Positions 10,221-18,477 of a stretch of 35,883 bases of DNA are shown here, piece by piece. The stretch covers positions 1-35,883 of the forward strand of contig CAILAZ010000129.1 in NCBI GenBank assembly GCA_903832295.1, read 5' to 3'. Numbering within the stretch: the first letter of the stretch is position 1; each line of letters begins with the position of its first letter. The stretch comes from an uncultured Acidobacteriota bacterium (GTDB taxonomy: Bacteria; Acidobacteriota; Terriglobia; Terriglobales; Acidobacteriaceae). The position numbers were made by a program, and so were the translations under genes. Below the pieces are notes generated by a model. The model saw only the letters and a list, made by a program, of their open reading frames with translations. It was not told the DNA's origin and did not search any database.

Positions 10221-11981
10221 TTGAGCGAGTTCCAGAATCCTCAGAATCAGCCCGGCATAGACAAGCGCGTGATGGTTGTCTTTGCATTCACGATGGTGCT
10301 GCTGGTGGTGGGCCAGCAATTTCTGGTCAAACAGCAGCCGTCGAACCAGAAACCGCCGCAGCAGACGATTGCAAAGAGCGCGCCGGCCCCCGCAGTGGCG
10401 GGGAATACCGCAGCGAGCGTTGTCGCATCCGCCGATGCAGGAGCACCAGCGGTTGCTGCCAGGCAGGCAGCGAGTGAAAGCACCACGGTTGTCGAGAACG
10501 ATTTGTACCGCATTACGTTCAGCAATCGCGGCGGATTGGTGAAGAGCTGGATCCTCAAGAAGTACAAGGACGACACGGGCCACGAGTTGGAACTCGTGCA
10601 TCAGCAGGCTGCCGGACAGTTCGGGTATCCGCTGTCGTTATGGAGCTGGGACGAAGCGCTACGCGAAAAGCTGAACAGTTCGCTTTATGTTTTAACGCAG
10701 GCTGGCAACACCAGCTCGCCAAAGGATTTGACGTTCGAATACGCTGACGGCGACGTGGTTGTGAAGAAGGAATTTCACTTCGATGACACCTACGTCGTCG
10801 GAGTGAAGACCAGCGTGCGTCGTGGATCGAGTTATGTGACCGCCCTGCCCGCGTGGCCCGCTGGATTCGGGGATGCCACCGGGCTCCCCAGTTATGCCGA
10901 GCAACGACTGGATTACGTGGCGACCGGCGAGGACGTAAAGCGCCTGAAACTGGATAAGAAAGGCGCAGCGATCAGCGGTGGGCGCGTGCAGACAGGCAAC
11001 TTCCAATGGGTTGCGGCGTCGGATGCGTACTTCGCTGCTGTACTCCTTCCGGAACAGCCACAGAATGCAGCGTATGCACAACTGCGGAATGCGATCCAGG
11101 TCGCCAAGGATCCGGCCAATCCCCAGAGCGAAAAGACGAAAGCTGAAATCCTAGGCGTTGCCGCTGGCAGCCAGAACGCTCCCTCCAGCGTGCGGTTGTT
11201 CGCTGGCCCAAAGGCAGTGGATATCCTGGAGACGGTGCGCAGCGCAAACGGCGTGGACATTCGCGCCACATTGGACTTTGGATTCTTCGGATTCATCGGC
11301 AAGCCGCTGTTTGCCTGGGTGCGCTGGACGCAGCAGCACTGGACCGCCAACTGGGGCTGGACGATTATCCTCGTCACCGTCCTGATCAACGCCGCACTTC
11401 TGCCACTTCGAATTTCGCAGATCAAGTCTTCCATGAAGATGCAGAAGGTTGCGCCGCAAATGCAAGCGGTTCAGGAAAAGTACAAGAAGTACAAGCTGGA
11501 TGATCCGCGACGCGGCGAGATGCAGAAGGAGATTGCGGCGCTCTACAAGGAGCATGACGTGAATCCGGTGGGTGGATGCCTTCCGGTCATCATTCAGATG
11601 CCATTCTTGTTCGCGTTCTACACCATGCTCCGCAACGCCATTGAGCTGCGGCATGCGAACTGGCTCTACCTGAGTGACCTGTCCGCGCCAGACCATCTGC
11701 ACATTATTCCTATTGCAACGATCGTGTTGATGATGGTGATGCAGCGGATGATGCCAGCCACGGGCATGAGTAAGGAACAGCAGAAGATGATGAACATGAT
11801 GACCCCTGTCATGTTCGCCATGTTCACCTGGTCGGTGGCCTCTGGCCTAGGTCTGTATATTGTTACCGGCACGGTGGTACAGATCGTGCAACAGGTGATA
11901 ATGAATCAGACGACCATGGGCCGGGAGATGCGCGCAATGGCTGAGAAGCGAGCTCTGAAGGCAGCGGAAAAGAAGCGGTAA
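10221..11981 (+). CDS. yidC: Membrane protein insertase YidC/Oxa1
   Basis: This inner-membrane insertase inserts and folds membrane proteins with or without SecYEG. The 586-residue protein has an N-terminal anchor helix (about residues 16-35), an Ala/Pro-rich linker and a periplasmic beta domain (about 65-340). The conserved insertase core starts around residue 370 (WGWTIILVTVLINAALLPL) and has GCLPVIIQMPFLFAFYTMLRNAIELR and several C-terminal helices, ending in a basic tail. The start is TTG 10221, giving SEFQNPQNQPG; ATG 10272 would remove the N-tail. No strong ribosome site is seen. It follows yidD by 88 bases. Confidence 0.96.
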   Translation: MSEFQNPQNQPGIDKRVMVVFAFTMVLLVVGQQFLVKQQPSNQKPPQQTIAKSAPAPAVAGNTAASVVASADAGAPAVAARQAASESTTVVENDLYRITFSNRGGLVKSWILKKYKDDTGHELELVHQQAAGQFGYPLSLWSWDEALREKLNSSLYVLTQAGNTSSPKDLTFEYADGDVVVKKEFHFDDTYVVGVKTSVRRGSSYVTALPAWPAGFGDATGLPSYAEQRLDYVATGEDVKRLKLDKKGAAISGGRVQTGNFQWVAASDAYFAAVLLPEQPQNAAYAQLRNAIQVAKDPANPQSEKTKAEILGVAAGSQNAPSSVRLFAGPKAVDILETVRSANGVDIRATLDFGFFGFIGKPLFAWVRWTQQHWTANWGWTIILVTVLINAALLPLRISQIKSSMKMQKVAPQMQAVQEKYKKYKLDDPRRGEMQKEIAALYKEHDVNPVGGCLPVIIQMPFLFAFYTMLRNAIELRHANWLYLSDLSAPDHLHIIPIATIVLMMVMQRMMPATGMSKEQQKMMNMMTPVMFAMFTWSVASGLGLYIVTGTVVQIVQQVIMNQTTMGREMRAMAEKRALKAAEKKR

Positions 11982-11996
11982 CGGCGAGGAGTGATG

Positions 11997-12554
11997 ATGG
12001 CGATCGAAGATAAGATAGCGGCGGCGAAAGAGATCAACGAGTTATTGAATAACATTGTGAGGCTCGGCGGTTTCCGGGTGAAGTACCGCATTGCCGTTGA
12101 CCCTCCGGTGAACGAGGGGACCGAGTGGGATCGGCCAGCGATTCTGGTCGATTTCTCTGGCCCAGACAGTTCATTGCTGGTGGCGCGCGGCGGGGAACTG
12201 CTGCACGCTCTGGAGATGATCACGGTGGAGTCCGTGGGAGACATGCTGGACGAGCATGACCGGATCAGCTTCGATTCGATGGGTTTCCGGCAAGCACGGA
12301 CCGACGAACTGGTGATGTCTGCCAACGTAGCCGCCGAAAAGGTACGCAAGACCGGCGCGCCCTATGCGTTCAGCGCTATGAACAGCCGCGAGCGCCGCGT
12401 GGTACACCTGGCGCTACGCGACGTGGCAGACCTGCGCACGGAAAGCGAAGGCGAAGGTCCAGCCCGCCACTTGGTGGTTTATCCAAAGGACTACAAGGGT
12501 AAGGCTCCAGCGGCACCAATGTCCGGCAGGCCTGGCGGGCGCCGCAGAAGATAA
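11997..12554 (+). CDS. KH/R3H-domain RNA-binding protein (Jag/KhpB)
   Basis: This 185-residue cytoplasmic RNA-binding protein has a KH-like region (about residues 50-115) followed by an R3H domain (NSRERRVVHLALRDVADLRTESEGEGPARHLVVYP) and a Gly/Arg-rich tail. The N-terminal Jag domain of Firmicutes KhpB is absent. ATG 11997 is preferred: GAGGAG at 11986-11991 has proper spacing to it, while GTG 11991 and ATG 11994 are too close. It follows yidC by 15 bases and the pair is followed by a terminator. Confidence 0.9.
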   Translation: MAIEDKIAAAKEINELLNNIVRLGGFRVKYRIAVDPPVNEGTEWDRPAILVDFSGPDSSLLVARGGELLHALEMITVESVGDMLDEHDRISFDSMGFRQARTDELVMSANVAAEKVRKTGAPYAFSAMNSRERRVVHLALRDVADLRTESEGEGPARHLVVYPKDYKGKAPAAPMSGRPGGRRRR

Positions 12555-12572
12555 TGAGCCAGATACAAATTG

Positions 12573-12616
12573 AGCCCCGCAGCGATTCGATGAGAAACTC
12601 GCCGCGGGGCTTTTTC
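12573..12616 (+). terminator. Intrinsic terminator after the rpmH-jag block
   Basis: AGCCCCGC (12573-12580) pairs with GCGGGGCT (12604-12611), followed by a T-rich run. Confidence 0.85.
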
Positions 12617-12637
12617 TTGTTTTGAGGAGACCTGCAT

Positions 12638-13516
12638 ATGTCCACCAACGTAAGTATGTTGGCCGAGATTCCGATGTTCAGCCTGCTTGACCAGGATGAA
12701 CGATCCACGTTAGCGGAGTTGATGAAGGAAGAGAGCTTTGAGGCTGATCGAACCGTCTATACCGTTGGAGATTACGGAGACAGTTTGTACATTGTGCGAC
12801 AGGGCCGAGTGCAGCTCTTCGTCGAGAGCGATTTGGGAGAGAATATTGTGCTCGGCGAGTCGGGACCCGGAGATGTGTTTGGGGAAATCTCCCTGCTCGA
12901 CGGTGGGTCCAGGACGGCGACAGCGGTTGCAGCGGAGGCATGTGAGTTGTTTCGGCTTGATCGCGAGGCGCTGCAGGAGCTGGTATCGACGCACCCGCAT
13001 GCTGCGCTGGACCTGCTGACGGTGGTAGGACGAAGACTGCGCGCGACCGACGAACTGCTACGAATGCACGTGACGCGCAACGCAAACACGGAAGAAGCCG
13101 AGCAGCTGACGGTAGGACAGCGGATTGCAGACCATGTTGCTGCCTTTGGTGGATCGTGGACATTTATTATCTTGTTCTCTGTTGTGATTGGGGTGTGGAT
13201 TACCCTGAACACGGCGGCGCTGTTTAAGCAGACCTTCGACCCCTATCCATTCATCCTGCTTAATCTGGTGCTGTCCACGCTGGCAGCGTTTCAGGCTCCG
13301 GTTATCATGATGAGCCAGAACCGGCAGGCAGCAAAGGACCGTATCAAAAGCGATCTTGATTTTGAAGTGAATCGGAAAGCGGAACTGGAAGTCGCGACCC
13401 TGCACCGGAAACTTGATCGAATGTATGACCGCGTGCAGGAGCGATGGAGCGCAGAAGAGCGCGAAAGAAAGCAGCAGAAGAAGCTGGATGATGACGGACC
13501 AAACGACTATTACTAA
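12638..13516 (+). CDS. Cyclic-nucleotide-binding-domain DUF1003 membrane protein
   Basis: This 292-residue protein has an N-terminal cNMP-binding fold (about residues 8-130, with GDVFGEISLLDGGSRTATAVA, the phosphate-binding cassette). A DUF1003 part (about 160-260) has two membrane helices (SWTFIILFSVVIGVWITLN and PFILLNLVLSTLAAFQAPVIMM) and the typical SQNRQAAKDRIKSDLDFEVNRKAELEV. The end is a charged, probably coiled segment. ATG 12638 has GAGGAG 8 bases upstream. The ligand and role are not known for this family; a membrane sensor is a fair guess. It ends 12 bases before mnmE and may be co-transcribed with it. Confidence 0.88.
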   Translation: MSTNVSMLAEIPMFSLLDQDERSTLAELMKEESFEADRTVYTVGDYGDSLYIVRQGRVQLFVESDLGENIVLGESGPGDVFGEISLLDGGSRTATAVAAEACELFRLDREALQELVSTHPHAALDLLTVVGRRLRATDELLRMHVTRNANTEEAEQLTVGQRIADHVAAFGGSWTFIILFSVVIGVWITLNTAALFKQTFDPYPFILLNLVLSTLAAFQAPVIMMSQNRQAAKDRIKSDLDFEVNRKAELEVATLHRKLDRMYDRVQERWSAEERERKQQKKLDDDGPNDYY

Positions 13517-13528
13517 GGCGTGTGCATC

Positions 13529-14890
13529 GTGAATCTGGACGATACGATTGTAGCAATCGCGACTCCGGCGGGCCGTGGCGGAGTCGGGATAGTGCGGCTT
13601 GCAGGGCCTGAGGCCAGGTTGATCGCATCCGGGATGTTGCGTTTGGCAGGGGGAAGGACACTACAGCCGAATCGCGCGACCTACGGGGACTTAGTCGAAG
13701 AGAAGAGCGGAGAGCGCGTCGATGAGGTCATCGCAACTTTGTTCTGCGCTCCCAATTCCTACACTACCGACGACATTGTAGAGATCAGTTGCCATGGTTC
13801 CCCAGTAGTACTGCGCCGCGTTGTGGAGATGACGGTTGCACGGGGCGCGAGACTTGCCGGCCCTGGAGAATTTACGCAACGGGCCTTTCTCAACGGCAGG
13901 CTGGACTTAACGCAGGCCGAGGCTGTCCGCGACCTGATCGATGCACAGACGCCATACCAGGCAAAGATCGCTGCAGAACAGTTGCGCGGGTCGCTTTCAC
14001 GTTCCGTGATGCCCGTGAAGGAACGTGTGCTTGGGTTGATCGCAAAACTGGAAGCCGGAATCGACTTTGCTGAAGACGATGTTGCGATACTGCCCAAAGA
14101 TGAGATTCTCGCTGCAATTGACGACGTGCAAAGCAGACTGCAAGCCCTGGACGCAAGTTTTGCCTTTGGCAAGGTTGTGCATGAGGGATTGACGTTAGCA
14201 ATTGTCGGACGCCCGAATGTGGGCAAGTCGAGCTTGTTTAATCGACTGGTGGAGCGTGAACGTGCCATCGTGACCGCACTTCCGGGAACCACGCGAGATT
14301 TGGTGACGGAGACAGTGACGCTGGGAGGAGTTCCTGTGCGATTGGTGGATACAGCAGGAATCCGCAAGGCTCTGAACGAAGCTGAGGATATTGGCATTCG
14401 AAAGTCGGTGGAGGCACTCGCCGATGCCGATCTCGTCCTGGTGGTGGTTGATGTGAGCAGCGACCTTGAGGCCACTGATCGGGAACTGCTTGCCGACGTT
14501 GCGGAGCGCGCCGCCATCGTGGTCCAGAACAAGAGCGATATAGAGAGAGTTGGCGAAGTGGTGCTACCCACCGCATTGCCGGCGGTCCGCACTTCTGCCC
14601 TCACTGGAGAGGGAATTCCTGCCCTGCGCGCCGAGATACTGCGGGCGGTGCGGGGAGATGCGATCTCAACCGAAGGCGTGATGCTCACCAACCTGCGCCA
14701 GCAGAACAGTGTGAGAGCCGGGATTGAGGCACTGCAGAGCGCTGCAATTTCTGCTGCGAACGCAGTCCCTCATGAGATGTTGCTGCTCGATCTATACGGA
14801 GCCCTTCGAGCCCTTGATGAATTGACTGGGGCAACGACCGCGGATGATATTTTGAACCTCATCTTTTCCACCTTCTGCATCGGAAAATAA
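13529..14890 (+). CDS. mnmE: tRNA uridine-5-carboxymethylaminomethyl modification GTPase MnmE
   Basis: With MnmG this GTPase modifies the wobble uridine of certain tRNAs. The 453-residue protein has the N-terminal folate-binding domain (TIVAIATPAGRGGVGIVRLAG). Its helical region surrounds a G domain starting near residue 227, with GRPNVGKSSL, PGTTRD, DTAGIR and NKSD. It ends in FCIGK, whose cysteine is essential in the family. GTG 13529 is preferred because a TAAGG lies 10 bases upstream and MnmE proteins begin DTIVAIAT; GTG 13520 is too close. The last codons form the left attachment repeat of an integrated element, and the reading frame is preserved. Confidence 0.97.
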   Translation: MNLDDTIVAIATPAGRGGVGIVRLAGPEARLIASGMLRLAGGRTLQPNRATYGDLVEEKSGERVDEVIATLFCAPNSYTTDDIVEISCHGSPVVLRRVVEMTVARGARLAGPGEFTQRAFLNGRLDLTQAEAVRDLIDAQTPYQAKIAAEQLRGSLSRSVMPVKERVLGLIAKLEAGIDFAEDDVAILPKDEILAAIDDVQSRLQALDASFAFGKVVHEGLTLAIVGRPNVGKSSLFNRLVERERAIVTALPGTTRDLVTETVTLGGVPVRLVDTAGIRKALNEAEDIGIRKSVEALADADLVLVVVDVSSDLEATDRELLADVAERAAIVVQNKSDIERVGEVVLPTALPAVRTSALTGEGIPALRAEILRAVRGDAISTEGVMLTNLRQQNSVRAGIEALQSAAISAANAVPHEMLLLDLYGALRALDELTGATTADDILNLIFSTFCIGK

Positions 14891-14892
14891 CC
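14873..14892 (+). repeat. Left attachment site (attL core)
   Basis: The sequence TTCTGCATCGGAAAATAACC covers the last codons and stop of mnmE. It is identical to 20269-20288. Bases on either side of the 20 differ between copies. Confidence 0.9.
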
Positions 14893-14978
14893 CCGCGTTT
14901 CGTACCGTCTCATAGAATGTAGAAACCGCAAACAATTCCCTTTACTTGCAATGATTAGTGTCCTACTCTGTCTCTCAG

Positions 14979-15060
14979 AGTCCCACGCAAGCGCAGCCGA
15001 TACGGGACTCCACCGGGACTCCACAGAGGGAAGAAGCCAATAAAAGCCTCTGGAGTCCCA
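14979..15060. repeat. Left arm-type site cluster (GGGACTCCA repeats)
   Basis: Two adjacent copies of CGGGACTCCAC lie at 15003-15013 and 15014-15024. Inverted copies are TGGAGTCCCA at 15051-15060 and GAGTCCCA at about 14978-14985. The same motif occurs at the other end of the element, as expected for arm sites bound by the N-terminal domain of the integrase. They lie just upstream of the integrase start and could also regulate it. Confidence 0.65.
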
Positions 15061-15074
15061 AGGAAAGGGACACG

Positions 15075-16310
15075 ATGCCACTCACAGACGCACTCATCAA
15101 GGGGTTGAAGCCAATAGCAGGTTCCCGGTATAGCAAGGCTGACGGAGGTGGGCTGCTACTGGACGTGACACCGGGCGGGGTTAAGTCTTGGGTGTTCCGC
15201 TATCGCGTGAACGGCAAGCGGGACAAGCTGGTAATCGGTCGCTATCCCGATGTGAGCCTGAAAGCAGCGAGGGATGAGCGGGCGAAGCTATCGGCGCAAG
15301 TGGCAAAGGGCGAGTCTCCAGCGATGGCAAAGAAGCTAGAGCGGGCGGGCCTGTCCACCAATCCCACCCTTAAAGAGTTCGGGGAGCGGTACTACACAGA
15401 GCAGGTACTAGCCCGCTGGAAAGACCCCAAGGCCATCCGGCGCTATCTCGACAAGGAAATCTATCCGGCCCTCGGAGCAAAGACCCTCAAGGACGTGAAC
15501 GCGCTGGACGTGCAAGCGTTGGTCTATCGCAAGCGGGACAATGGACAAGTTGCCGCAGCTATCCAGCTCCGCAGCGTGATCAAACAGATATTCGATTACG
15601 CCATTGAAACGCAGCTCGTGACGGTCAATCCCGCCGTGATGGTCGCTACCAGGTTCATCGGCAAGGCGCGACAGCGTGCCCGCGTGCTCACAGCAAAAGA
15701 GATTCGCCTGTATCTCCGCACCGTCTATCAGTCGAACATCCGGCGGCAATTCAAACTGGCTCTGCACATCATCTTGCTCACGCTCTCCCGCAAGTCGGAA
15801 CTGCTATCGGCGCGGTGGGAGCACATCAACTTCGATTCCGGGGAATGGCTCATTCCCACGGAGAATGCCAAGACAGGCAAGCCGCACATGGTCTATCTGT
15901 CCTCACAGGTTGCGGCCATGTTCAAGGAACTGCAATCGCTTGCTGGAGAGTCGGAGCTAGTCCTACCGGGCCGGGGAAGCAGTAAGAAGCCATTTGCCAA
16001 GAACGCGCTTAACAAGGCTCTGGAGGGTCTGACGTTCGCATGGGACCTAGGCACCGATGCACAACAGGCAATGGCCCCGCTGACAATCCACGATCTACGC
16101 AGAACGGGCGCAACGCTGCTCACAGAGAACGGGTTTAACAAAGACGTGATCGAAAAGGCTCTGAGTCATGAGGCTGTGGGCATCCGGGCGGTGTACATCG
16201 TTGCGGAGTTCGCAGAGCAGAGGAAACAGATGCTCCAGTGGTGGGCCGATTATGTGGACAGCATCGTGAACGAGTCCAAGGTGATCATCGGCAACTTCGC
16301 CAGAGCCTGA
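15075..16310 (+). CDS. int: Tyrosine integrase, P4 type (DUF4102 arm-binding N-terminus)
   Basis: This 411-residue site-specific recombinase presumably catalyses insertion of the element into mnmE. The N-terminus (residues 1-85, SKADGGGLLLDVTPGGVKSWVFRYRVNGKRDKLVIGRYPDVSLKAARDE) is the arm-binding domain of the P4/DUF4102 class. A core-binding SAM-like domain covers about 98-195. The catalytic set is visible: R239, a Lys in the beta-hairpin near 266-269, H339-x2-R342, H365 and Tyr374. ATG 15075 follows AAGGAAAGG and gives a normal N-terminus; GTG 14958 would place the arm-site repeats inside the coding sequence. It reads away from mnmE into the element. Confidence 0.93.
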   Translation: MPLTDALIKGLKPIAGSRYSKADGGGLLLDVTPGGVKSWVFRYRVNGKRDKLVIGRYPDVSLKAARDERAKLSAQVAKGESPAMAKKLERAGLSTNPTLKEFGERYYTEQVLARWKDPKAIRRYLDKEIYPALGAKTLKDVNALDVQALVYRKRDNGQVAAAIQLRSVIKQIFDYAIETQLVTVNPAVMVATRFIGKARQRARVLTAKEIRLYLRTVYQSNIRRQFKLALHIILLTLSRKSELLSARWEHINFDSGEWLIPTENAKTGKPHMVYLSSQVAAMFKELQSLAGESELVLPGRGSSKKPFAKNALNKALEGLTFAWDLGTDAQQAMAPLTIHDLRRTGATLLTENGFNKDVIEKALSHEAVGIRAVYIVAEFAEQRKQMLQWWADYVDSIVNESKVIIGNFARA

Positions 16311-16388
16311 CGCAGCACCCCAATTTCTACCGCACCACAAGACAAGAGAACACCCCCAATGAGGGGAAGGAAGGAAACACCCTGTCTC

Positions 16389-16694
16389 ATGCAATCATTC
16401 ACCGCGTCTCCTGAAAACACCGCCGTACCTGCATCCTGCATCCGTGCCCGTCCAGAGGGTTGGGCCTCATCCGTGATTCTCGCAACAGGGCAACAGATCC
16501 CCATGGAATTGGTGTATGCCTGTTCCTACGATCACTCTCTAGCGCACTCCGCAGCCATGAACGCAGCGGAACAGTACGCGGCCTGTCTCACTGCCAACGG
16601 TGTACAGGTTGTCGAGCTACGGGCCTTTGTTGAGCCGATTGAGTCGGAACAGGAGGACGTGATTTTCTTTTCCGGGCCGTGCCAGAGGTTCTAA
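16389..16694 (+). CDS. Small hypothetical protein of the element
   Basis: This frame encodes about 101 residues, 78 bases after integrase and in the same direction. It has no signal peptide, membrane helix or recognised motif. The N-terminal half is mixed and the C-terminal half is acidic (VVELRAFVEPIESEQEDVIFF). ATG 16389 has purine-rich AAGGAAGGAAA further upstream than usual, and ATG 16359 is in frame without a ribosome site. A hairpin follows the stop, supporting a real transcript end. It could be an anti-host or regulatory factor, but nothing in the sequence shows this. Confidence 0.5.
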   Translation: MQSFTASPENTAVPASCIRARPEGWASSVILATGQQIPMELVYACSYDHSLAHSAAMNAAEQYAACLTANGVQVVELRAFVEPIESEQEDVIFFSGPCQRF

Positions 16695-16713
16695 CAGAGA
16701 GTTCCATCAAGGG

Positions 16714-16746
16714 CCGGGGAGCGCATCAGGCTTCCCGGTTTCCTGT
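16714..16746 (+). terminator. Possible terminator after the small element gene
   Basis: CCGGGGAGC (16714-16722) pairs with GCTTCCCGG (16730-16738) with one G-T wobble, followed by TTTCCTGTCT. Confidence 0.5.
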
Positions 16747-16899
16747 CTGCGTCAAATCTCCCTTGTCGTCTAGCGTTCACTCTCTTTATGCGTTCGCTTT
16801 GTGGCGTTCGTTCGGTTTTCCCTGTGGCGTTCGGGCCTACAGGTGTTAACTCCCGTTGTGCATTTCACTTTCCGGGCACGTGAGACAGTGTGAGACTGT

Positions 16900-17083
16900 G
16901 TATTCAAATTTGGTACAAATGTGAGCAGGATTCGCAAATATGGCCCATTTATTGAACTTTCGGGGGTTTTGCATCAACCCCCGATGGCCAAGACAACATG
17001 AGACGTGAGTACCCGAATCGTATTCAAAAGTGAACGATATTTGCAAAAATGGCCGATATTTTGACATTCGGGGAGTGGCCTGT
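16900..17083. repeat. Two imperfect direct repeats (iteron-like)
   Basis: Copy one is 16900-16966 and copy two 17020-17083, about three quarters identical over their last 45 bases. Copy one has about 10 extra bases after GTATTCAAA. Confidence 0.55.
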
Positions 17084-17106
17084 GAACTCCCACGGCGCTA
17101 ATTCGT

Positions 17107-18477
17107 TCACCGTCCGATGCCCCGCAGGAGTCCCGATCTCCATTCCAGCGTGCGCTTGTCGAACCACGTATCGAACGTCCCACGCTCTCCACCGTCCCGA
17201 ATCTTGGCCGCTATGATCTCGTCGCGCCCGCTAAAGTCGCCCTTGCGGTACTCCTGTGAATCGGCCTCTGCGATCTCCCGGAACAGCATCAGGATTACGT
17301 GCGCGTGAATCGCCACATTGCCGGATTCCTTCAGCTCATCCTCAGTCGGACGTGCGTTAGGTTCCAGGGGCTTGCGCGTGTGATGCAGGAGCAGCACGGC
17401 CACATTCTCATCATAGGCAAGACGGCGCAACGCCTCCGCAGCTGTTTCCACTCGTTCACGCGTCCCGTTGCCCTTTGTGACCGCTGCCAGTGCAAACAGG
17501 TGATCAACTACAAGCAGCTTGATCTTGTCGCGCCGGATGTAGAGGCGGGACTTGGCAATGAACTGAGCTAGGCTGCTCACTGGCCTGTCATCAAGAATCA
17601 ACGGAAGGCCGGCCAATTCTTGCGCGGCCTCTGACTGGATACGCGCCCATTCATCAGGAGACAGGCGGCGCGGGTCTTTGAACTTCACTGCCTTGACTCC
17701 GGAGATGGCTGACAGGCAACGGCGCACCACCGGGTCACCCTTCATTTCCATTGAACGAACAGCAACCGGGATGCCTAGCTTTGCGGCTCCGCGTGCAATC
17801 TGTAGAGCTAGAGCGGTCTTAGCGCGGCCTTGCGGGGCACCCACCACCCACAGTTCACCGGGACGTATGCCCGTTGTCAGCTCGTCCAGCTCGTCTATCC
17901 CTGTGGAGATGCCGAGTAGCGTTCCCTCTGGCGTATCACGCTCAAAGCGCATCTGCTCCAATGTCGCCATGACGTGCGCCCGTAGGTCTATCTCAGACTC
18001 GCCACCGTTGCCGCGTAACGCCATCAGGGACTCATCAAGGCGGGAATGTATCACCTCTGCCGTTTCTGATTGATCTTGGGCCGCTGCAATCGTCGCATTG
18101 CACAAATTGATGAGGCTCCGCGCATGGGCTTTGTCTCGCACGATCTTGATGTAATGCGCCACAGAGCTACGGCGCACAGCCCCATCGGTGAGACTTGCCA
18201 GATAGCCCGCACCGCCCACAGCTTCCAGTTCTTTGGAGTCAATCAGGTGTTGAGTCAGGCTTCCAATCTCGATAGGCTTTCCGGCACTCTCAAGGGTCGC
18301 CATTGCGAGATAAATTCGGCGGTGGGCATCACGAGAGAAATCCTGCACTTGTAGAGTCTCTACAGTTTCAAGCGCACGATTGTTGTCCAGGAGGATGGCC
18401 CCAAGGATGGTACGTTCTGCATCTTCCGATGCTGGCAAGCCACGATCTAGGCCGTATGCGGTCGCTGTGCTAGTCAC
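17107..18477 (-). CDS. DnaB-like replicative helicase of the element
   Basis: This 456-residue protein has the DnaB layout. An N-terminal helical domain (about residues 14-120, SEDAERTILGAILLDNNRALETVETLQVQDFSRDAHRRIYLAM) is followed by a RecA-like helicase core. The phosphate loop reads GAPQGRAKTALALQ, with Ala where DnaB normally has the Gly before Lys-Thr. The next DnaB motifs are recognisable: MEMKGDPVVRRCLSAISG, LLVVDHLFAL (Walker B) and ELKESGNVAIHAHVILMLFRE. It probably unwinds the element DNA or redirects the host replisome. GTG 18477 is preferred: it overlaps the upstream stop by 8 bases, as the next gene up also does, with GGAGG upstream. It is last in the leftward operon. Confidence 0.9.
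   Translation of the reverse strand: MTSTATAYGLDRGLPASEDAERTILGAILLDNNRALETVETLQVQDFSRDAHRRIYLAMATLESAGKPIEIGSLTQHLIDSKELEAVGGAGYLASLTDGAVRRSSVAHYIKIVRDKAHARSLINLCNATIAAAQDQSETAEVIHSRLDESLMALRGNGGESEIDLRAHVMATLEQMRFERDTPEGTLLGISTGIDELDELTTGIRPGELWVVGAPQGRAKTALALQIARGAAKLGIPVAVRSMEMKGDPVVRRCLSAISGVKAVKFKDPRRLSPDEWARIQSEAAQELAGLPLILDDRPVSSLAQFIAKSRLYIRRDKIKLLVVDHLFALAAVTKGNGTRERVETAAEALRRLAYDENVAVLLLHHTRKPLEPNARPTEDELKESGNVAIHAHVILMLFREIAEADSQEYRKGDFSGRDEIIAAKIRDGGERGTFDTWFDKRTLEWRSGLLRGIGR

Larger units (their letters stand above)
16695..17106. other. Repeat-rich non-coding segment, possible element replication origin
   Basis: No gene is supported in these 412 bases. GCGTTC occurs at 16773, 16790, 16804 and 16827. 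Two imperfect direct repeats of about 65 bases start at 16900 and 17020; both begin GTATTCAAA and share GTGA.C, GCAAA.ATGGCC, ATT and TTCGGGG. A perfect 8-base-arm hairpin sits between them at 16961-16983. The segment lies directly downstream of the helicase gene, where several satellite elements place their origin. This role is inference. Confidence 0.5.

Noticed and set aside
16846..17067. 73-codon minus-strand frame with internally similar halves
   Set aside because: The repetition comes from the two DNA direct repeats; no ribosome site or family is seen, so a non-coding role is more likely.
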